A DNA stretch of 64,000 bases. Origin: Hortaea werneckii (lineage: Eukaryota; Ascomycota; Dothideomycetes; Mycosphaerellales; Teratosphaeriaceae). This document shows positions 33,265 through 44,197 of this stretch, piece by piece. The position numbers and the translations under genes were made by a program. Position 1 is the first letter of the stretch. Every line of letters begins with the position of its first letter. The stretch covers positions 372,001 to 436,000 of the forward strand of contig JBAOKB010000166.1 of NCBI GenBank assembly GCA_037044905.1, given 5' to 3'. The notes below the pieces were generated by a model. It made no database searches. It had not been told where the DNA came from and worked only from the letters and a program-made list of their open reading frames with translations.

Positions 33265-33969
33265 ATGGGTCTCACGTTCTCGAAGCTGTTCGACCGCCTG
33301 TGGGGCAAGAAGGAGATGCGTATTCTGATGGTCGGACTCGACGCTGCCGGAAAGACCACTATCCTGTACAAGCTGAAGCTGGGCGAGATCGTCACCACGA
33401 TTCCTACAATCGGTACGTAAAAGTCTTGACCTCCAACATGATTCCGACGCGTCGACGATGGAACCAGTAGACACGTGGGGCGGCAGCTGATACGGACCTG
33501 ACTAGGCTTCAACGTTGAGACGGTCGAGTACAAGAACATCCAATTCACGGTCTGGGATGTTGGTGGACAGGACAAGATCCGACCGCTGTGGAGGCACTAC
33601 TTCCAGAACACCCAGGGTATCATCTTCGTCGTCGACAGCAACGACCGTGACCGTGTCGTTGAGGCCCGCGAGGAGCTGCAGCGCATGCTGAACGAGGACG
33701 AGCTGAGAGATGCGCTCCTGCTGGTCTTCGCCAACAAGCAGGATCTGCCGAACGCGATGAACGCGGCTGAGATTACGGACAAGCTGGGTCTGCACAGCTT
33801 GAGGCAGCGCGCCTGGGTATGTCTTGAAACACATGATGAACGCAATCGAGTCTAATCGCTAACCTAACGCGAACAGTACATCCAATCCACCTGCGCCACC
33901 TCCGGTGACGGTCTGTACGAGGGTCTCGAATGGCTCAGCAACTCGCTGCGCAAGGCCGGCCACAACTAA
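33265..33969 (+). CDS. ARF1: ADP-ribosylation factor 1 (small GTPase)
   Basis: Three exons (33265-33412, 33506-33816, 33877-33969) with introns of 93 and 60 bp give 183 residues, the usual Arf length. Arf1 recruits COPI and other coats to Golgi membranes. Visible are the myristoylatable Gly2 in MGLTFSKLF, the amphipathic N-terminal helix, the P-loop GLDAAGKTT, switch I with PTIGFNVE, switch II WDVGGQDKIRPLWRHYF, the NKQD guanine-specificity motif and CATSGDGLYEGL near the end. All G-boxes are intact. This gene shows no frameshift, unlike most of its neighbours. Confidence 0.97.
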
Positions 33970-34750
33970 GCCGCGGCGGCCCCCCGCTTCCAAACGACAT
34001 CGACAAGGCACGGATCTTTTGACCTCTTTTTTTCCAGAAAGTACAGCTCACAGAATGGGAAAATTATATACAAACGTGCAGAACATGACATTCGAAAAAG
34101 AAACGGCAGCAATGTCCTTGCGAGTAGCGAGAGGAGGTTTTTGAGGACGCGTATAGCGAATAGCAGAAAGCAAAGCAGTATAACGGAGAAAGGTGTGGAG
34201 GCTGTATGCTAGGAGCTAGGATCGAGAAATCGGTAGCATGAACGTTTTTCCTTTTTTGCCCTGTCGTGCCTCGCCTTGCTTGAGGAACTCTTGATGCTAC
34301 TTCTTCCTGGAGTCGGAAAGTTGTGATATGTTTGCACTGACGTTTGCCTTCTTCGCTTTGGACTTGCTATACAAAGGGAGGCGCCTGTCACGGAGGATGG
34401 AAGTCTTGCGTATGTTTGTACGCTCCTCGTTGCCCACCAAGTGTCCCTTCGGTTTGGGTGGCTTGGCCTCAGTACGTCGTTGATTTTCGTGCCCGCAGGT
34501 TCCTTGCACATTCCCAAGGAAGTGGCTGTGTTTTTAGGCAAGTGCAGCGGCAACATGAATGCTCCTTCCCATTCATCTTAGGTATGGCTTGCGTTCCGAC
34601 CGTCCTTTTGGAGTTCCGCATGTGGCATTCCAATTTGACAATGGCAGTGATCATGACGATACACGTTAAAAGCCTGACACATTAGCGATTTCTGTGCTGA
34701 CTTCTGTACATTGCGCTACCAATTTTCAAGTCTCATAATTACAACAATCG
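33970..34750. other. convergent intergenic space ARF1/MFS
   Basis: The 781 bases lie between two stop codons. T- and A-rich stretches after 34020 probably belong to the ARF1 3' UTR. Open frames on the minus strand near 34209-34556 have no domains and are not called. Confidence 0.5.
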
Positions 34751-36330
34751 TCATCGCTTGTCTTCAGCGGGTGCAGTATCATCCGCCGCTTTCAACGCCT
34801 CCTTCTCATCAGCCGTCAGATCACTCTCGGCCCTCCGTATCCTGACAAAGCCCATGAAGATTGTCAGGGCCGCCGCACCGCATGCCAGCTCGAACCAGAA
34901 AGCGTTCTTATAGCTCTGCTTCTCGCCTTGGTAAGCGGTTTTGCTGGCCACAACATCGGCGAAACCCAGTAAGAGCGCCACGCTGAGGTGAAACAGGACG
35001 TTGGCGAGGCCGCCGGCTAGCCCTTGCTGCCGTGCGGGTAATGATGTTGAGAAGAAGATGTTGGCAACGTTGAAGACAATGTCGACCGCGATGGTGGCGC
35101 ATATCATTGCTGGGAATATCCATGCCCAGTAATTAGGGTTGTCAGGTATGAGCGCGAACAGGAGTGAGTCCACAATGATTGCCACTCCCGTGATAGCAAG
35201 CATCACGGTCCCTGGAACGCGGTGTAGGACGACACCACCAAGCGTAGCTAGCAGACATCCGCCAACGGCCAGCGGGATGTAGTATGCTACCACCATCATA
35301 GGTGCGAGATTCATGATGTTCTGCAGACTACAATGAAGCTCAGCATTACTGGCAACCCTTCAGGAGTGAGGAGAGACTTACTACAGTGTAGCGTAAAGCA
35401 AGAAGATACCCAGAGTGCCATATGTGAAAAGCAAGCCAAGGACAAAAGGCCGGACATGCTTGATTTTGAAAACAGCAAATGGCAGCAATGGCTGTGTAGC
35501 TATCCAACCTTCGACATAGAATGCGACTCCTAAAGAACAGCCCCTAATATCAAAGTGACGAGAATGTATGGCGTGGTCCAGCCCATTGGCGCATGGCTAC
35601 TAGCAGTGACAGCAAAGATAAGCAGGACGACGCCACAAGCAGTACTGACACTACCCAGCCAGTCCATCTTGACCTCGCTATTCCGATGCTCCGAGAAATC
35701 GTTCGGGATGGCGAAGAAAGCGGTCAAGGTCGTAAGAAACGTAAGAATGGCGCCTATCCAGAAGTACCATCCCCACATGGTATACTGAGTTGCGACTCCG
35801 GCGAAGAAGATCCCGGCGAAGAAACCCAGGGGTGCCATGGCACCGTAGATGGAGAAGACTAGGTTCTTACGCGGTCCCGGACGGTACATGCTACCTAGCA
35901 ATGTCAGGCTCGCGGGGAGGTAAGCGGCCGGTCCTAGGCCCTGGAGGGCACGACAGAAATCCATCATCAGTTCATTCTGGGAGAATCCCGCGATGAGCGA
36001 CCAGACACAGAACCAAACAAACCCGGCAATATACACCGGAAACCCGCCGTAGATGTCTGCCAGTCGGCCAAAGGGTAAGAGGAAGGCTGAGACGACGAGA
36101 GAGAAGACGCTGGCGGGCCAGGTTGTCGAGGTCGCGGGGATCTCGAGCTCCTCGACTATGGTCGGCACGATGACGGTGAACCCCGAGACGAAGTACTCGG
36201 TCAGGGCTTGGGACATGGCGATGGAGAAGACGAAGCCGATTTCTTTCCACATCGAGCCCAGTTTCGCAGGCCGTTGGCGGCCGAGGCGCTCCACGCGGAG
36301 CAGTCTCTGATTCTCCGTTCGGTTCGCCAT
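34751..36330 (-). CDS. MFS transporter, drug:H+ antiporter-like, one apparent frameshift
   Basis: Two exons (35382-36330, 34751-35327) with a 54-bp intron give about 508 residues after one base is restored. The protein has some 12-14 hydrophobic segments and the major-facilitator motif A after the second helix (FGRLADIYGG). CRALQGLGPAAYLPASLTLL follows in helix 4, which fits fungal DHA-type multidrug/H+ antiporters. The intron joins LLYATL to YLQNIMNLAPMM. At the AAA run 35532-35534 (plus strand) the frame stops after LILGAVL, and one extra base continues it as GVAFYVEGWIATQPLLPF. The C-terminus is cytosolic and acidic (ADDTAPAEDKR). Substrate is unknown and no biosynthetic cluster adjoins it. 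Confidence 0.85.
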
Positions 36331-38024
36331 CGTGGCTGTGGTGATTCTCTGTCTGCTCGCCTTCAGTTGGGGGTGACATGGTTCTCTAAGATAATTTAAA
36401 GATTCGCCACCAGAAGGAAAAGGTGGGCCATAGGAAAAGAAGAGGCCAACGTCAGAGTAAGCGAAAGACGAGAATGATATACTTATATGAGAAAGAGAAA
36501 AAGAATCTACACGCCCTATCGTGTTGGTCGTCAGAGTCGCATCCTGTCGTCGTTTCTGGAGCGTAATGACGACCGCTAAACCTCCAGAAGTTAAGGCCGA
36601 CTAAAAGAACACTAGGCCTCCAGAGGTAGGAGGTAGAGAAGAGGTCTTGGCCCGGCTAGACATTAAGTCGGGTGGACATGATGCTTGCATTGCCGAAGCA
36701 GTATAGTAGATGTTAGGCAACACCCGTCTCGATGTCGTGCCGAGAGCTCGTTACGAAACGCGTTGTCTTCCTCTACAGACCCGTTTCCGACTTGATGTCT
36801 TGCAGAAGCCGAATTGAAGTCGTTCGCCGTCCGCGGGATCCGGGGGGTGGGGGGACGCACACACGCGCGAGATCGGTCGGCCACGCAACAATTTCCGCCC
36901 GCCTCCATCTCAGCGGCAAAACCTCCGGCGGCCGGCTGCCCAACACTAGTGCCTTGGCGGAAATTTCTCTGGTATAAGAAGGTATCCGACCTAGGAACCT
37001 CTTTTGAAAAAACCATCAGTAGGTGACTAATGTCACATCGGGGCTGCGCTACGGCGTACTGCTGAGGGTTATTCTATCTTCTCTATGGATCTCCTTCCGT
37101 TCCCGGCCTCGTAGAGGAAGGCTTTGCGTCCGTCTTTCCTACCAACTGCGTGGATTCCAGCGTATTGAATTGTCCGTGTGGATCGGAGTTGTGGGATGGC
37201 CGCTACAGACTTTTCTGCAGCTTTCTGATGGGGTTTTGATCACCAAGAAGTGCATGTGGTGAAAGGGGTTTGGGAAAGCTCGTTGATCTCTTCATGGGTG
37301 CTTTTGAAAGAGCTTGGATATGTGATAGGAGGGTGCGTGTGTTCCATGGCACTCGCTGCGGCTTCCGTTTCGCGCACATCAGTCTTGGGTGGACCCAGGT
37401 GGACAATTTTCGCTTTGCAGTTCGAGGGAACGTCCACTTCCTGTGGGCACGAGCTAGCCTCTCAGTCGAGGAGGCGCTCGCCCAAGACGTGCTCCCCTGT
37501 TCTGGATGTTGCGAGAGACCGTGGAAATCCGAGAGTGATTGTAGTATGCAAATGCTGTGTAGTGTATCGCGTGAATGCATCGTCCCGGGACACAGCAGGG
37601 TGTGTTGGTCTTAAAGGTCCATACCACAACCGTCGTTCGTGTAAATTTCCTCGCCTTTTAAAGAGCTCTGTTACTTGTGGCGCGCGAAAGAGGTGCTATT
37701 TCACAGATGGAGCTCTTGAAGTCTACCGCTGCACTTAGCATATGTGTATTTACGACACCGTGGGCACGGTGGGCACGGCACAATCGTGATCAGACGCGAA
37801 GGGCGCATGAGAACAAAAACAGCGCCGGGTCATGCAGCTGCTCGTACAGCTCGCAAGAAGCGGAAGCCGGAAAGTCCAGGTCCAACTTCATCTCGTTGAC
37901 GCATTAGATTAGCAAAGCGTGCGAGTTGAAACTTCACCTCCAAAGCAATCTCATTCAAGTTATTAGAAGAAATAAACATCATTGTCAGGCAATTAACACG
38001 GACAAACATTTTCCCAATCGCGGC
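36331..38024. other. 1.7-kb gene-poor stretch
   Basis: No gene is supported. Features noticed: an AG-rich tract at 36400-36500, paired CCTCCAGA words near 36582 and 36621, and a G-rich tract with GGATCCGGGGGG near 36837-36856 that could bind Zn2Cys6 proteins as part of the MFS promoter. A minus-strand open stretch at about 37203-37580 has balanced composition but no domain, so it is left out. It could be an undetected small gene. Confidence 0.4.
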
Positions 38025-39355
38025 ATGAACGGTATCAAAGAAGCAAAGGAACCAGTGGCACTGCCATCAGCGCCTGCGAAGGTCGTCTCGCCAACCGTCG
38101 TCTTACAGCCACCTCTTTCGAGACGCGGCTACGGTCCGGCTCTTCTACTTGTTGTCCCTGCTGAACTAGATCTCAATCCAAGCCCGAAGACACTGGATCC
38201 TCCGCCACTGCAGAAGTGGGCGGAAGAGGGATTTGCAGTTGCCCAGGTCCAGGTCGCTGATGGCGTGGGTTCGGGCTTGCAGGGCGATCTTCAGGAGGCT
38301 TTTGACAGTCTTGCGAATCTTGAGCAGTGTGATAACACGGATAGTGTAGCATTGATATGTGCGTCTTGAGCTTGTTGCCATTGTCTTCTTTGCTGACTGA
38401 AGTGACAGCGTATAATGTGTCTGCGGTGCAGGAGCTAGGCGAAGCAGTACAGGGAAACACACACATCAAGGCGCTGATCAACTACGGGACCCAGGAGATT
38501 CAGACTAAGAAACCTCAGCTGAGGCATGTGCCGGGCGAGAAGTCGCCATCCTCGGCCAAGTCAAAGATCTTCCATTATCCCAATCTAGGGCCATTCTTCA
38601 CCGTGCCGTCCAGCCATGACTTCAAAAGCGCGCCCGCAGCAGTGGCTCATACTCGCTGTCTCAGCTTCTTGAAGCCAATCCTCGGCGGGCCCTACTTCGA
38701 CCTCGAAGCTATTTGGGAGGAGCATACTCTGTATGAGTTTGGAGAGCGCGAGGTGGAGAAGACCATGGGGACCATGGTCCAGGAACCCTACGTTAATCAC
38801 ATACCGACAATGACGGGAGGTATCGGGCGTGAAAGGCTGACTAACTTCTATCGGTATCATTTCGTCTTCAACAACCCTCAGGACACTGCACTGGAGCTTG
38901 TTAGTCGGACAGTGGGTATTGACCGGGTCATCGACGAGTTCATTTTCAGCTTTACGCATGATATGATGATTGACTGGCTGTGAGTGGAATCGAGATTTCC
39001 AGCGTTCATCGGGATACGCAAAGCTAATACATCCTACAGTCTTCCTGGCATCCCACCCACTGGCAAGAAGGTCGAGATCCCCTTTACCAGCATTGTCAAC
39101 GTCAGGGGAGATAGACTCTTCCACGAGCACATTGCATGGGACCAGGCGACCGTCCTACGGCAGCTAGGGCTTCTCCCAGAGTACCTGCCCTTCCCGTATG
39201 CGTTACCAGATGGCCGAGCGCCCGCTCCTGGTAAACACTTCGAGTACCAGGTCCCTACCGCCGGCCGCGAGACCGCGCAGAAACTGGCGGATGAAAGCGC
39301 TGTAGAGTCGAATGGGTTGTTTTCGCATACGGTGAGAGAGGTGGACGACAAGTAA
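38025..39355 (+). CDS. dienelactone-hydrolase-like / NTF2-like fusion protein
   Basis: Three exons (38025-38358, 38409-38979, 39040-39355) with introns of 50 and 60 bp give 406 residues. The N-terminal half (about 25-190) resembles the alpha/beta dienelactone hydrolase fold: GPALLLVVPAELDL, then DSVALISYNVSAV, which lacks a clear GxCxG/GxSxG nucleophile elbow. The C-terminal half is an NTF2/SnoaL-like domain: TMTGGIGRERLTNFYRYHF, IDEFIFSFTHDMMIDWLLPG, TSIVNVRGDRLFHEHIAWDQ. This two-part layout is widespread in fungi and often annotated as carboxymethylenebutenolidase. The missing nucleophile suggests the first domain is not a normal hydrolase. Reaction and pathway are unknown. Confidence 0.75.
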
Positions 39356-39719
39356 TTCTGAGACTGGTATGAACTTTCGAGCGGCAGCCACTTGAATTTT
39401 GCAACGCATTCTTAATTCAGTGTGAAGATTGGATACTCCGGAATTCAAATTTTGGGACAGATTCGAAAATTTGGTCAGGACCATTGGGTTCGCAATTGAA
39501 CATTATGCATTCAGTATTGACTGTAGTATCTAGTGACGTCTCCCCCAGAAATCAATAATCCAATCCAAACTCCTGGCGCCTTTGGTCGCGAATACTGTCT
39601 TCTCAGTGAAAGCCTGAGAATGAAGGAGAACTCCCAACGCCGTCAACCCAGGTGCAGTCTTGTCGCCAGAAGCTCGAAAATGAAGAAACAAGCTCGAATG
39701 GCGGTGTGTTCAGAGGCAT
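39356..39719. other. convergent intergenic space
   Basis: The 364 bases lie between the stop codons of the DLH/NTF2-like gene and the RBR gene. The first half is AT-rich as expected for 3' UTR sequence. Nothing else is seen. Confidence 0.5.
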
Positions 39720-41137
39720 TTAGTCCCGATCGATCATGCTCATGGTTGCAACCATGTGCGCATGATTCATCATAGCGGCTATGGTTTGCCGCGGGATACT
39801 ATGTCTCAAGCAGATCATATTAACAGCCCCCTCTACGTCCCAAGCGAAGTTAGCAGTCTGAATCCCCAGGAAATACCACGCTCGACTCAGCAATGGCAGA
39901 TGGCGTTGGACATAGCCTGTCGGCAGCCTATCGATCAGACGGTCAGCCACCAGCGCGAAGCGAGAACGTTTTCCCTGCTTGCTTGGAGGACACGCATAGC
40001 CTCCATGTCCATTTCGAGCTCAGTGGGTGCCCGGCCCAGGCCATCTTCGAGGTCCGCGATACCGTATTGGATGTCGAACATGAGGGAGAAGATCGCCGAG
40101 ATGCCGTCTTCGAGGATGCCAAACACTTCGGTCAAGGTCTTGAACGTGTCGACGCCTTGCCTTCGATCCCGAGCCCTGGCTCGCCGGGCGTTGCCCTGTC
40201 CGATGTGATTGCGAAGCTGCGCGGAGACGTTCTCCATGAACGCCATGACATCGTCGAATTGCAAGGGTGTGCTCTCAGCGAGGTAACCTTGAGCCGGGCG
40301 CTGCAGGCGAGGCCGGATCTGCGGACGATCGAACAACGCATGTGGAGCGCCAGGCTGGCCAAACCTAGGACAGGGTTTGCCGGCTTGGAAGTGCACTGCA
40401 TCTGTCGCTTCGACAGACTCTCCACAGATGAAGCAGAAGGTTGTGTTGCAACCGGGACAGCATATCGAGTTGCAGCCCTCCCTCAGCTCCACCACTTGCG
40501 GACAGGAAGGGTAGTTGCAGCAGAACTGATAGTCTCTCCCTCTCTGCATGTCCTGGAATCGGTCTTCCGGCTCAGACGGGATCAGAGGTTTAGTTACACA
40601 GTCATGCTCCTCTTCCGCAACCGATTGTTCGCACATGCCGCAAACCAGGCCTTTGCACTTGTAGCAGGTAAAAGGTTTGTGTTCCGGGTCTTTGGCGAAT
40701 GTCCGAGTAGCGACCATAGCGGAGCATCTCACTATCTTTCCGCCGCGCTCAACCGCTTCCTGGATCTGCTGCGGTGTTAGTGCGATCTTCACTCCTGCCG
40801 ATGCGCCTGGTGATGGCTCGCTTGAGGCTAGCACGCTGTGTTGGCAGTAGAGACGGTCTGGCGCCGTAGTGCGGTACTCGCATGCGACTCGTTGGTACCG
40901 CCGCATCAGGGTGTCTCCCAGGAAGGCTTTGAACGGCTCAGGTTGGATTTCGGTTGCGCCCCAGCATGGAGGGAAATGGCTCTCGAAGTTTGTGGCTTGC
41001 TCGAAGAGTGGGACGATGTAGTCGTTTATGCATGTGTCACAGATTGTGTTGCCTTCGATCTCGTGAAGTGCCTGGGATTGGGTGACGGTGTTGAAACATA
41101 CGGAGCACCCCACGGTGTTGGAGTTGTTTGGGGACAC
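39720..41137 (-). CDS. RBR-type E3 ubiquitin ligase, one apparent frameshift
   Basis: Intronless gene of about 472 residues after one base is restored. RBR ligases receive ubiquitin on a RING2 cysteine before passing it to the substrate. RING1 is GCSVCFNTVTQSQAL with CDTCINDYI. The in-between-RING has TCYKCKGLVCGMCEQSVAEE. RING2 is CPQVVELREGCNSICCPGC followed by NTTFCFICGE, with the catalytic Cys expected in the GCNSICC segment. A helical region follows (VFGILEDGISAIFSLMFDIQ). The frame breaks at a TTTT run (39969-39972, plus strand), where SRE would otherwise read into a short tail. With one more base it continues FALVADRLIDRLPTGYVQ and ends at 39720. Without that base the protein is 400 residues and still holds all RBR domains. 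Substrate is unknown. Confidence 0.8.
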
Positions 41138-42148
41138 ATGACTTCGTCTTGATGTGTTGTGTCGATTATGGCCGGCGTAATCGATAGATGTTGATCACTG
41201 AAGTCTGGTGGTGCTTTTGACTCGTTTTGGGTGTGTCTGTTGAGATAGCAATAGATACTGGGAAGTGATTGTTATAGCATTTATACCAATCCTTTATTTC
41301 TTTATTCACATCGAATTTTTTACAAAGCCTTTGTGCACGCATGTACAATGGCATTGTGAAAGTTTGTTCAGTTCGACGTTCGACGACACAACGTGTCGAG
41401 CCACAGACTATGTGGGTGACGATAGCCTGTGGAATAACGAGATCTCTCCAAGTCATGGCTGTCCTGGAAGAGACTGCAGGTGTTGTTTGGAGAGTGTGCG
41501 ATGCCACTTTGGTGGACGGGCCTGTCTTTGTCAAAGAATTGTTCCAAGAAATGAAGGACAGACCTTACATGCGGTTGGCCACAACAAATGACTTGTACCG
41601 GGAAGTTTGAAGGTACCTTGGCTTACAAGCTGCACTCAGGCCTGCCAGGACGCCCTGAAGACGCCTCCATTGGACAGACCTTCGAAAGACAGCAGTAGGT
41701 CCACTGTATCAAAGCTAGAAAGAGGTGAAGTAACAGGAAGAAGAAAACAAAGAGATCGCGGGATGGTCCTAAGAACTATAATCGAGCTCCGAAGCACAAA
41801 GGAGATGGGCGCAAGGTCATCGGACATTCAGAACCGGTAGCAAGAATTGTCGGTGTAGATAAGATCTCTTTTGAATCACACATAACGCCGAAAGCCTTGA
41901 ACTCTGAGGTCTCCCATATTCCAACCTGGTGCAATGTAGTATAGCCATGAATCCGCGGGCTGCTCCTATAGCTGCACTGATGCCAAAATACCCTGTCCAC
42001 CCGTCATTAACACCGACATAATTTCTCTTCAAGTATTAGAATGAGCTGCTGTGGGTAAAAGGATGATTACGCTAACGTACCATGAAGAATTTCCAAAGGG
42101 ATCTCCATCATGAAGCTCCCATCTATCGCAACGCCTGCACGATCTTCT
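41138..42148. other. 1.0-kb intergenic space
   Basis: Contains the promoter of the RBR gene on the left and the 3' end of the small F-box-like gene on the right. Open frames of up to 122 codons on either strand lack domains and codon character. No repeat or RNA gene is seen. Confidence 0.5.
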
Positions 42149-42810
42149 TCAACTCCTCCTTGGATCTCCCTCACGCAAATTCGACATCTCGCTTTTCTCC
42201 AGAAATGTCCTGAGCCAATGCGTCTTCAACGCGTTCGGGTTCTTGAAGCAGCGGTTCGGCTTGATGAGCACGTACCCAAAGCCCGTGTTGATCCCGCGCT
42301 TGGTCGGATGGCTGAGGCGATTGTACCACCGGCGTAGATGCGGGAGCCCTTCGTTCCACTTGGCTCCGAAGAGGAAATAGATCGAGATGGTGCGGGACTT
42401 GGGAGCGTGGTCTGCGGAGAAGGAAGGGATCTGGGGCTCGGGGACACGGTTGAGGAAGCTGATGATGTGACGGAAGTTGAAGTCCCTCACGTTTGTTGTG
42501 ATGTTGCCGTAGAGCGAAGCGGCGTTCAGGTACTCGGAGCGTACCTTGTTTGTTGACGTGGACAAGGGGCGAGGTGGTGAAGCTGTTTCCTCCAGGTGGA
42601 CAGGCGGAGGGGCGAGCGCTCGCGTAGTAGCATGAGGTAGATGATGTCTCGCAGCTCCAAGGGGAGGTCCAGAAGGAGTGATATCCTCGTTGGATCTTGC
42701 TTGAGTTGCGTGGCGGGGATGGAGTCCATGACAGTTGAGGTCTTGCGCTTCGTAGAATGCTTCGTACCTCGTTTGGCTCTTGCGTACTTCTTTCCATGCT
42801 GAGGCGCCAT
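42149..42810 (-). CDS. 2EXR/F-box-like small protein, one apparent frameshift
   Basis: About 220 residues after one base is restored. It begins MAPQHGKKYARAKRGTK, a basic N-terminus, then the element ISLLLDLPLELRDIIYLML typical of 2EXR/F-box-like proteins of Pezizomycotina. After LLRERSP the frame breaks at a GGGG run (42609-42612, plus strand) and resumes as PPVHLEETASPP, VRSEYLNAASLYGNITTNVR, HIISFLNRVPE and TISIYFLFGAKWNEGLPHL. The order lead motif, NKVRSEYL, then 'LYGNIT' is the usual one for the family. The end at 42149 is a clean stop. A role is not known. It is the second member of this family in the window (see 25797-27606), but the two are not close copies. Confidence 0.65.
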
Positions 42811-43721
42811 TCTGCAGGTCCACTTCTACGGAGCAGAAGTTGAAAGGCGGAGATGAGCGGTTAGAGAAAAGGTTCAATTTGAGAGTGCACACAGACGGGT
42901 GGCTTCCGACCTCGTGACGCACATTCTCGGATTCACACCTCGAGGGTGGTGGCGCAAGTTGAAGCGTAGCTACATTCACTTGAGGCGCCGAACTAGTAAT
43001 CAATTCAGTTGCATGTTATTCTCGGATTCATCGATTTCGAGACCCAAGGGAAGTCTTTGAGCGCTTGTGCAATGCTAGTAGCAACTATAGTAGCCGCATC
43101 AAACCTCGAGGGCTGATACCGACACCGACGGATAAATAAGCGGCAAGCCTACAATACTTTTAGTCCGTATAAAAAGCAGCATCCTAGAGCCGTTATTGAC
43201 ATTGCGAAGGAGAGATAAGACGATAACTTAGCCTCTGCAGAGAGAAAGAAAATGAATAAAGGAGGCAATCATTATATTGTAGCCGCAAATCGCCTCAAGG
43301 GTTGCCCGATTTCTCGCCTACGCTTGGACAAAGAGTCTTCTATGTCCTCTGATCGTCCTGAGCAGATATACCTACAAGCCACTGGCTAATGGCGAGGAAG
43401 AGCAAAGATAGACCGAACAAAAGAGGTACAAGATCGAAAGTGCTCGAGGTGAGGTTAACTGTGATGCCCTTCTCCACGCTGGTCAAAGCGTCTACAGATC
43501 CGCGTGCAGTTCGTGATAATGACGTAGCTGTAGCGTCTTCGAACGATGAGCTCCGCCTCGCCTCTCTGTATGACGGTCTCGATTATCTCTTTCTTCCAAA
43601 CCCAACTACACCAACATAACAACCAATCTACAGGACGATTATTTAAACGTTTCGAACATCCTCCAGTCAGAATTGCTAACGAACCCTGTCAATTCATCCA
43701 AACTACAACAAGCAACACACC
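42811..43721. other. intergenic space, divergent promoters
   Basis: The 911 bases separate the leftward F-box-like gene and the rightward CsbD-like gene. Two related words containing TAGCCGCA and CTC(G/A)AGGG occur near 43091-43116 and 43281-43305, too short to call a repeat. A frame at 43389-43619 has no recognisable features. Confidence 0.45.
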
Positions 43722-44060
43722 ATGTCGTCCAACGAGCAGAACCCCTCCCTAGTCGGCGGACACGCCCAGTACGTCAAGGGCGCAGCAGAGGTAAGTCCAA
43801 CAAATAAGAAGATCTCCGCACCCTCAACAACATCTCCTAACAAAACCTCGTACCAGGGCGCAGTAGGCTCGGTAACAGGCGCAGACGACTGGAAGTCCTC
43901 AGCCGAACAGGACAAGCAGGCGGGGATTGACGCGATGAAGCAAGCGAGCGCGAACCGCGACCCGAACGCATCCGGGTTCGGGAAAGCCGAAGAGCTGGCG
44001 GGGAAAGCGGCGGGTTGCGAGGGGATGGAGAAGGAAGGGGCTGAGAGTAAGCAGGCGTGA
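43722..44060 (+). CDS. CsbD-like small stress protein (cruciform-DNA-recognition type)
   Basis: Two exons (43722-43790, 43857-44060) give 90 residues. The protein is small, hydrophilic and Gly/Ala/Lys-rich with the CsbD-like repeat pattern: GGHAQYVKGAAEGAVGSVTG, DKQAGIDAMKQASANRD, GKAEELAGKAAGCEGMEKEG. Fungal members are annotated as mismatched-base-pair and cruciform-DNA recognition proteins (Hmp1-like), while bacterial CsbD is a general-stress protein. The intron 43791-43856 is 66 bp, a multiple of three, and contains no stop, so an unspliced message would be translated with 22 extra residues. Strong GTAAGT and TACCAG ends and a CTAAC branch site argue for real splicing. It converges with MED16. 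Confidence 0.85.
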   Translation: MSSNEQNPSLVGGHAQYVKGAAEVSPTNKKISAPSTTSPNKTSYQGAVGSVTGADDWKSSAEQDKQAGIDAMKQASANRDPNASGFGKAEELAGKAAGCEGMEKEGAESKQA

Positions 44061-44197
44061 AGGATTGGGGATATATAAATATACGATACCCTCTAAGATT
44101 TGCCACCACTCGGTTGTGGTGTGTGGGAAGACAAGAATGATCTGTATGACTATATGACGATTCTTTTGAAATGAGGGGAGGAATGTATCAATTCTAC
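44061..44197. terminator. short convergent 3' region
   Basis: Only 137 bases separate the stop codons of the CsbD-like gene and MED16, so the two 3' UTRs must be very short or overlap. An ATATATAAATATA-like stretch at 44070-44082 is a candidate efficiency/positioning element for 3'-end formation. Confidence 0.4.

Noticed and set aside
37203..37580. 125-codon minus-strand open frame
   Set aside because: Low-complexity composition without any recognisable motif; not enough to call a gene.
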